From: Pteria penguin
Taxonomy: Eukaryota; Mollusca; Bivalvia; Pterioida; Pteriidae
DNA length: 64,000 nucleotides
Direction of reading: 5' to 3'
Assembly: GCA_035048485.1 (NCBI GenBank)
Contig: CM068582.1
Span: forward strand, 18,549,570 to 18,613,569
In this document: positions 57,701-64,000 of the stretch, piece after piece
Numbering within the stretch: the stretch's first letter is position 1
How the letters are laid out: each line of letters starts with the position of its first letter
The notes under the pieces: generated by a model
What the model saw: the letters and a program-made list of their open reading frames with translations, nothing else
What the model was told of the DNA's origin: nothing
Database searches by the model: none
Position numbers and translations under genes: made by a program

Positions 57701-60700
57701 TCTTGACCTCACCTTTCATGTGATACCACTTGTAGAATTCTATCTTTCGATCCCACTGAGTTATAACCCTTTTTTATTTGTAAACAAAGGAGATTTTCCC
57801 CTTCAAACCCGTTTTTCTTTAATAAAGACCCCTAAACCCTACAAACCCTATCAAATTTGGTATCAGTGGAAACGTCTTGACCTCACCTTTCATGTGATAC
57901 CATTTGTAGAATTCTATCTTTCGATCCTACAGAGTTATAACTCTTTTTTATCTGTAAACAAAGGGACAACTTATATCTTGAAACCCGTTTTTCTTTAATA
58001 AAGACCCTTAAACCCTACAAACCCTATCAAGTTTGGTATCAGTGGAAAGGTCTTGACCTCACCTTTCATGTGATACCACTTGTAGAATTCTATCTTTCGA
58101 TCCCACAGAGTTATAACCCTTTCTTATTTGTAAACAAAGGAGATTTTCCCCTTGAAACACGTTTTTCTTTAATAAAGACCCTTAAACCCTACAAACCCTA
58201 TCAAATTTGGTATCAGTGGAAAGGTCTTGACCTCACCTTTCATGTGGTACCACTTGTAGAATTCTATCTTTCGATCCCACAGAGTTATAACCCTTTTTTA
58301 TTTGTAAACAAAGGAGATTTTCCCCTTGAAACCCGTTTTTCTTTAATAAAGACCCTTAAACCCTACAAACCGTATCAAATTTGGTATCAGTGGAAAGGTC
58401 TTGACCTCACCTTTCATGTGATACCACTTGTAGAATTCTATCTTTCGATCCCACAGAGTTATAACCCTTTTTTTATTTGTAAACAAAGGAGATTTTCCCC
58501 TTGAAACCCGTTTTTCTTTAATAAAGACCCTTAAACCCTACAAACCCTATCAAATTTGGTATCAGTGGAAAGGTCTTGACCTCACCTTTCATGTGATACC
58601 ATTTGTAGAATTCTATCTTTCGATCCCACAGAGTTATTACTCTTTTTTATCTGTAAACAAAAAGACAACTTATATCTTGAAACCTGTTTTTCTTTAATAA
58701 AGACCTTAAATCCTACAAACCCTATTAAATTTGGTATCAGTGGAAAGGTCTTCACCTGACCTTTCATGTGATACCACTTGTAGAATTCTATCTTTCGATC
58801 TCACAGAGTTATAACCCTTTTTTTGGAAACAAAGAGTCAACTTACATCTTGAAACGGGTTTTTCTTTAATAAAGACCCCTAAACCCTACAAACGCTATCA
58901 AATTTGGTATCAGTGGAAAGGTCTTCACCTGACCTTTCATGTGATACCACTTGTAGAATTCTATCTTTCGATCCCACAGAGTTATAACCCTTTTTTATTT
59001 GTAAACAAAGGAGATTTTCCCCTTGAAACACGTTTTTCTTTAGTAAAGACCCTTAGACCCTACAAACCCTATCAAATTTGGTATCAGTGGAAAGGTCTTG
59101 ACCTCACCTTTCATGTGATACCACTTGTAGAATTCTATCTTTCGATCCCACAGAGTTATAACCCTTTTTTATTTGTAAACAAAGGAGATTTTCCCCTTGA
59201 AACCCGTTTTTCTTTAATAAAGACCATTAAACCCTACAAACCCTATCAAATTTGGTATCAGTGGAAAGGTCTTGACCTCACCTTTCATGTGATACCACTT
59301 GTAGAATTCTATCTTTCGATCCCACAGAGTTATAACCCTTTTTTATTTGTAAACAAAGGAGATTTCCCCTTGAAACCCGTTTTTCTTTAATAAAGACCCT
59401 TAAACCCTACAAACCCTATCAAATTTGGTATCAGTGGAAAGGTCTTGAGCTCACCTTTCATGTGGTACCACTTGTAGAATTCTATCTTTCGATCCCACAG
59501 AGTTATAACCCTTTCTTATTTGTAAACAATGGAGATTTTCCCCTTGAAACACGTTTTTCTTTAGTAAAGACCCTTAGACCCTACAAACCCTATCAAATTT
59601 GGTATCAGTGGAAAGGTCTTGAGCTCACCTTTCATGTGGTACCACTTGTAGAATTCTATCTTTCGATCCCACAGAGTTATAACCCTTTTTTATTTGTAAA
59701 CAAAGGAGATTTTCCCCTTGAAACCCGTTTTTCTTTAATAAAGACCATTAAACCCTACAAACCCTATCAAATTTGGTATCAGTGGAAAGGTCTTGACCTC
59801 ACCTTTCATGTGATACCACTTGTAGAATTCTATCTTTCGATCCCACAGAGTTATAACCCTTTTTTATTTGTAAACAAAGGAGATTTTCCCCTTGAAACCC
59901 GTTTTTCTTTAATAAAGACCCTTAAACCCTACAAACCCTATCAAATTTGGTATCAGTGGAAAGGTCTTGACCTCACCTTTCATGTGATACCACTTGTAGA
60001 ATTCTATCTTTCGATCCCACAGAGTTATAACCCTTTTTTATTTGTAAACAAAGGAGATTTTCCCCTTGAAACCCGTTTTTCTTTAATAAAGACCCTTACA
60101 CCCTACAAACCCTATCAAATTTGGTATCAGTGGAAAGGTCTTGACCTCACCTTTCATGTGATACCACTTGTAGAATTCTATCTTTCGATCCCACAGAGTT
60201 ATAACCCTTTTTTATTTGTAAACAAAGGAGATTTTCCCCTTCAAACCCGTTTTTCTTTAATAAAGACCCTTAAACCCTACCAAACCCTATCAAATTTGGT
60301 ATCAGTGGAAAGGTCTTGACCTCACCTTTCATGTGATACCACTTGTAGAATTCTATCTTTCGATCCCACAGAGTTATAACCCTTTTTTATTTGTAAACAA
60401 AGGAGATTTTCCCCTTGAAACCCGTTTTTCTTTAATAAAGACCATTAAACCCTACAAACCCTATCAAATTTGGTATCAGTGGAAAGGTCTTGACCTCACC
60501 TTTCATGTGATACCACTTGTAGAATTCTATCTTTCGATCCCACAGAGTTATAACCCTTTTTTATTTGTAAACAAAGGAGATTTTCCCCTTGAAACACGTT
60601 TTTCTTTAATAAAGACCCTTAAACCCTACAAACCCTATCAAATTTGGTATCAGTGGAAAGGTCTTGACCTCACCTTTCATGTGATACCACTTGTAGAATT

Positions 60701-63700
60701 CTATCTTTCGATCCCACAGAGTTATAACCCTTTTTTATTTGTAAACAAAGGAGATTTTCCCCTTGAAACCCGTTTTTCTTTAATAAAGACCCTTAAACCC
60801 TACAAACCCTATCAAATTTGGTATCAGTGGAAAGGTCTTGAGCTCACCTTTCATGTGGTACCACTTGTAGAATTCTATCTTTCGATCCCACAGAGTTATA
60901 ACCCTTTTTTATTTGTAAACAAAGGAGATTTTCCCCTTGAAACACGTTTTTCTTTAATAAAGACCCTTAAACCCTACAAACCCTATCAAATTTGGTATCA
61001 GTGGAAAGGTCTTGAGCTCACCTTTCATGTGGTACCACTTGTAGAATTCTATCTTTCGATCCCACAGAGTTATAACCCTTTTTTATTTGTAAACAAAGGA
61101 GATTTTCCCCTTCAAACAGGTTTTTCTTTAATAAAGACCATTAAACCCTACAAACCCTATCAAATTTGGTATCAGTGGAAAGGTCTTGACCTCACCTTTC
61201 ATGTGATACCACTTGTAGAATTCTATCTTTCGATCCCACAGAGTTATAACCCTTTTTTATTTGTAAACAAAGGAGATTTTCCCCTTGAAACCCGTTTTTC
61301 TTTAATAAAGACCCTTAAACCCTACAAACCCTATCAAATTTGGTATCAGTGGAAAGGTCTTGACCTCACCTTTCATGTGATACCACTTGTAGAATTCTAT
61401 CTTTCGATCCCACAGAGTTATAACCGTTTTTTATTTGTAAACAAAGGAGATTTTCCCCTTGAAACACGTTTCTGTTTAATAAAGACCCTTAAATCCTACA
61501 AACCCTATCAAATTTGGTATCAGTGGAAAGGTCTTGACCTCACCTTTCATGTGATACCACTTGTAGAATTCTATCTTTCGATCCCACAGAGTTATAACCC
61601 TTTTTTATTTGTAAACAAAGGAGATTTTCCCCTTGAAACAGGTTTTTCTTTAATAAAGACCCTTAAACCCTACAAACCCTATCAAATTTGGTATCAGTGG
61701 AAAGGTCTTGACCTCACCTTTCATGTGGTACCACTTGTAGAATTCTATCTTTCGATCCCACAGAGTTATAACCCTTTTTTATTTGTAAACAAAGGAGATT
61801 TTCCCCTTCAAACCCGTTTTTCTTTAATAAAGACCCTTAAACCCTACCAAACCCTATCAAATTTGGTATCAGTGGAAAGGTCTTGACCTCACCTTTCATG
61901 TGATACCACTTGTAGAATTCTATCTTTCGATCCCACAGAGTTATAACCCTTTTTTATTTGTAAACAAAGGAGATTTTCCCCTTGAAACCCGTTTTTCTTT
62001 AATAAAGACCCTTAAACCCTACAAACCCTATCAAATTTGGTATCAGTGGAAAGGTCTTGACCTCACCTTTCATGTGATACCACTTGTAGAATTCTATCTT
62101 TCGATCCCACAGAGTTATAACCCTTTTTTATTTGTAAACAAAGGAGATTTTCCCCTTGAAACCCGTTTTTCTTTAATAAAGACCCTTAAACCCTACAAAC
62201 CCTATCAAATTTGGTATCAGTGGAAAGGTCTTGACCTCACCTTTCATGTGATACCACTTGTAGAATTCTATCTTTCGATCCCACAGAGTTATAACCCTTT
62301 TTTATTTGTAAACAAAGGAGATTTTCCCCTTGAAACCCGTTTTTCTTTAATAAAGACCCTTAAACCCTACAAACCCTATCAAATTTGGTATCAGTGGAAA
62401 GGTCTTGACCTCACCTTTCATGTGATACCACTTGTAGAATTCTATCTTTCGATCCCACAGAGTTATAACCCTTTTTTATTTGTAAACAAAGGAGATTTTC
62501 CCCTTGAAACCCGTTTTTCTTTAATAAAGACCCTTAAACCCTACAAACCCTATCAAATTTGGTATCAGTGGAAAGGTCTTGACCTCACCTTTCATGTGAT
62601 ACCACTTGTAGAATTCTATCTTTCGATCCCACAGAGTTATAACCCTTTTTTATTTGTAAACAAAGGAGATTTTCCCCTTGAAACCCGTTTTTCTTTAATA
62701 AAGACCCTTAAACCCTACAAACCCTATCAAATTTGGTATCAGTGGAAAGGTCTTGACCTCACCTTTCATGTGGTACCACTTGTAGAATTCTATCTTTCGA
62801 TCCCACAGAGTTATAACCCTTTTTTATTTGTAAACAAAGGAGATTTTCCCCTTGAAACCCGTTTTTCTTTAATAAAGACCCTTAGACCCTACAAACCCTA
62901 TCAAATTTGGTATCAGTGGAAAGGTCTTGAGCTCACCTTTCATGTGGTACCACTTGTAGAATTCTATCTTTCGATCCCACAGAGTTATAACCCTTTTTTA
63001 TTTGTAAACAAAGGAGATTTTCCCCTTGAAACCCGTTTTTCTTTAATAAAGACCCTTAAACCCTACAAACCCTATCAAATTTGGTATCAGTGGAAAGGTC
63101 TTGACCTCACCTTTCATGTGATACCACTTGTAGAATTCTATCTTTCGATCCCACAGAGTTATAACCCTTTTTTATTTGTAAACAAAGGAGATTTTCCCCT
63201 TGAAACCCGTTTTTCTTTAATAAAGACCCTTACACCCTACAAACCCTATCAAATTTGGTATCAGTGGAAAGGTCTTGAGCTCAACTTTCATGTGGTAGCA
63301 CTTGTAGAATTCTATCTTTCGATCCCACAGAGTTATAACCCTTTTTTATTTGTAAACAAAGGAGATTTTCCCCTTCAAACAGGTTTTTCTTTAATAAAGA
63401 CCATTAAACCCTACAAACCCTATCAAATTTGGTATCAGTGGAAAGGTCTTGACCTCACCTTTCATGTGATACCACTTGTAGAATTCTATCTTTCGATCCC
63501 ACAGAGTTATAACCCTTTTTTATTTGTAAACAAAGGAGATTTTCCCCTTGAAACACGTTTTTCTTTAATAAAGACCCTTAAACCCTACAAACCCTATCAA
63601 ATTTGGTATCAGTGGAAAGGTCTTGACCTCACCTTTCATGTGATACCACTTGTAGAATTCTATCTTTCGATCCCACAGAGTTATAACCCTTTTTTATTTG

Positions 63701-64000
63701 TAAACAAAGGAGATTTTCCCCTTCAAACCCGTTTTTCTTTAATAAAGACCCTTAAACCCTACCAAACCCTATCAAATTTGGTATCAGTGGAAAGGTCTTG
63801 ACCTCACCTTTCATGTGATACCATTTGTAGAATTCTATCTTTCGATCCCACAGAGTTATAACCCTTTTTTATTTGTAAACAAAGGAGATTTTCCCCTTGA
63901 AACCCGTTTTTGTTTAATAAAGACCCTTAAATCCTACAAACCCTATCAAATTTGGTATCAGTGGAAAGGTCTTGACCTCACCTTTCATGTGATACCACTT
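48702..64000 (+). repeat. 174-bp satellite DNA array (~88 monomers), continues past the window
   Basis: Monomers step by exactly 174 bp in the uniform part (CATG at 61897, 62071, 62245). Each has a near-invariant TAGAATTCTA (EcoRI site inside a 10-bp palindrome), 'GATCCCACAGAGTTATAAC', a T-run, 'TTTGTAAACAAAGGAGATTTTCC', 'TTTCTTTAATAAAGACC' (with AATAAA) and 'CTACAAACCCTATCAAATTTGGTATCAGTGGAAAGGTCTTGA'. Two classes are visible: type A (GGAGATTTTCCCCTTGAAAC) and type B (GACAACTTATATCTTGAAAC or GTCAACTTACATCTTGAAAC), B being concentrated left of 59 kb. Because 174 = 3 x 58, one plus frame is open across monomers, giving frames up to 633 codons; small indels in the T-run break it elsewhere. Confidence 0.98.
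50064..54240 (+). repeat. Higher-order repeat, ~1,739-1,740-bp unit (ten monomers)
   Basis: Marker variants recur at this spacing: the 'CGAGCTCACCGAGTTATAAC' monomer at 50092, 51832 and 53571; the 'TTCAAACACG...CCCTGAAACCC' monomer at about 50320, 52060 and 53800; the 'GGTACCAC' monomers at 50764 and 52503, with the third equivalent (54242) carrying GATACCAC instead. The first two units are nearly complete; the third fades after about 0.7-0.9 kb. Copies have begun to diverge (for example CTATCGTTCG near 50610). Confidence 0.85.

Noticed and set aside
49171..58767. Recurrent ~61-codon minus-strand frames in the satellite
   Set aside because: They are the reverse strand of type-B monomers, which happen to lack stops over one monomer; they add nothing independent.
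61300..61340. Telomere-like repeat 'AAACCCTACAAACCCTA'
   Set aside because: Only two imperfect CCCTA units per monomer, separated by AAA; not a (TTAGGG)n array.
60333..63801. Long plus-strand frames (517 and 633 codons) as protein-coding genes
   Set aside because: They are made only of 58-codon satellite monomers, start and stop where small indels fall, and show unconstrained amino acid changes between monomers.
44532..64000. CRISPR array
   Set aside because: The repeats are contiguous 174-bp satellite monomers without unique spacers, and the genome is eukaryotic.

Overview
This is a eukaryotic, AT-rich, repeat-dominated window with almost no host coding sequence. I see no operons, no bacterial-style genes and no CRISPR array. 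The repeats suggest a marine invertebrate, most likely a bivalve mollusc. They include hairpin-started elements carrying GACCTTGACC-rich ~150-bp core repeats and 'GTCTGTCTGTC' leaders, tRNA-headed SINEs ending in ATCAATCA, Penelope-like elements (PLEs) with hammerhead-type motifs, and Ty3/gypsy debris. The taxon is inferred from element style, not from a diagnostic gene.

Layout. 0-5.6 kb: a microsatellite, a hairpin-bounded core-repeat element, further degenerate ~150-bp repeats and a tRNA-SINE with a clean 13-bp target duplication. 5.8-7.5 kb: a large inverted repeat with a third direct copy; one arm is interrupted by a 232-bp unit containing a hammerhead ribozyme-like core. 8.3-9.3 kb: 5' part of a decayed PLE. 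9.5-15.4 kb: dispersed repeats and a hairpin-bounded element with an ~836-bp tandem duplication. 16.3-21.15 kb: a 4.8-kb hairpin-bounded element with insertions nested inside it (two larger MITEs, a SINE, a LINE 3' end and a small TA-MITE). 23.0-25.5 kb: a minus-strand Ty3/gypsy pol remnant broken by a second 232-bp hammerhead unit. 26-38 kb: mostly unrecognised DNA, a second gypsy integrase remnant (+), MITEs, SINEs, a duplicated TATA/splice-donor segment, and the only convincing host-gene piece, a terminal coding exon at 33246-33746. 38.5-42.6 kb: two abutting SINEs, a tandem repeat, a near-perfect ~130-bp-arm palindrome, a head-to-head pair of tRNA-SINEs, and the 3' half of a PLE (RT plus GIY-YIG). 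43.6-44.5 kb: a 31-bp minisatellite.

44.5 kb to the window end: a 174-bp satellite array of about 90 monomers, interrupted near its left edge by a 3,769-bp pogo-like DNA transposon with perfect 22-bp terminal inverted repeats and a TA target duplication. The monomer is 3 x 58 bp and one plus-strand frame lacks stops, so open frames of up to 633 codons arise; I read these as a by-product of repeat length, not as genes. The array shows higher-order structure (~1.74 kb, ten monomers) on its left side and becomes more uniform to the right.

Nothing here works as a pathway. The window is a record of successive insertions: element inside element, transposon inside satellite, ribozyme-bearing unit inside both a palindrome and a retrotransposon. 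The most interesting signals are the satellite's higher-order and open-frame structure, the repeated hammerhead-core unit, and the long palindromes.
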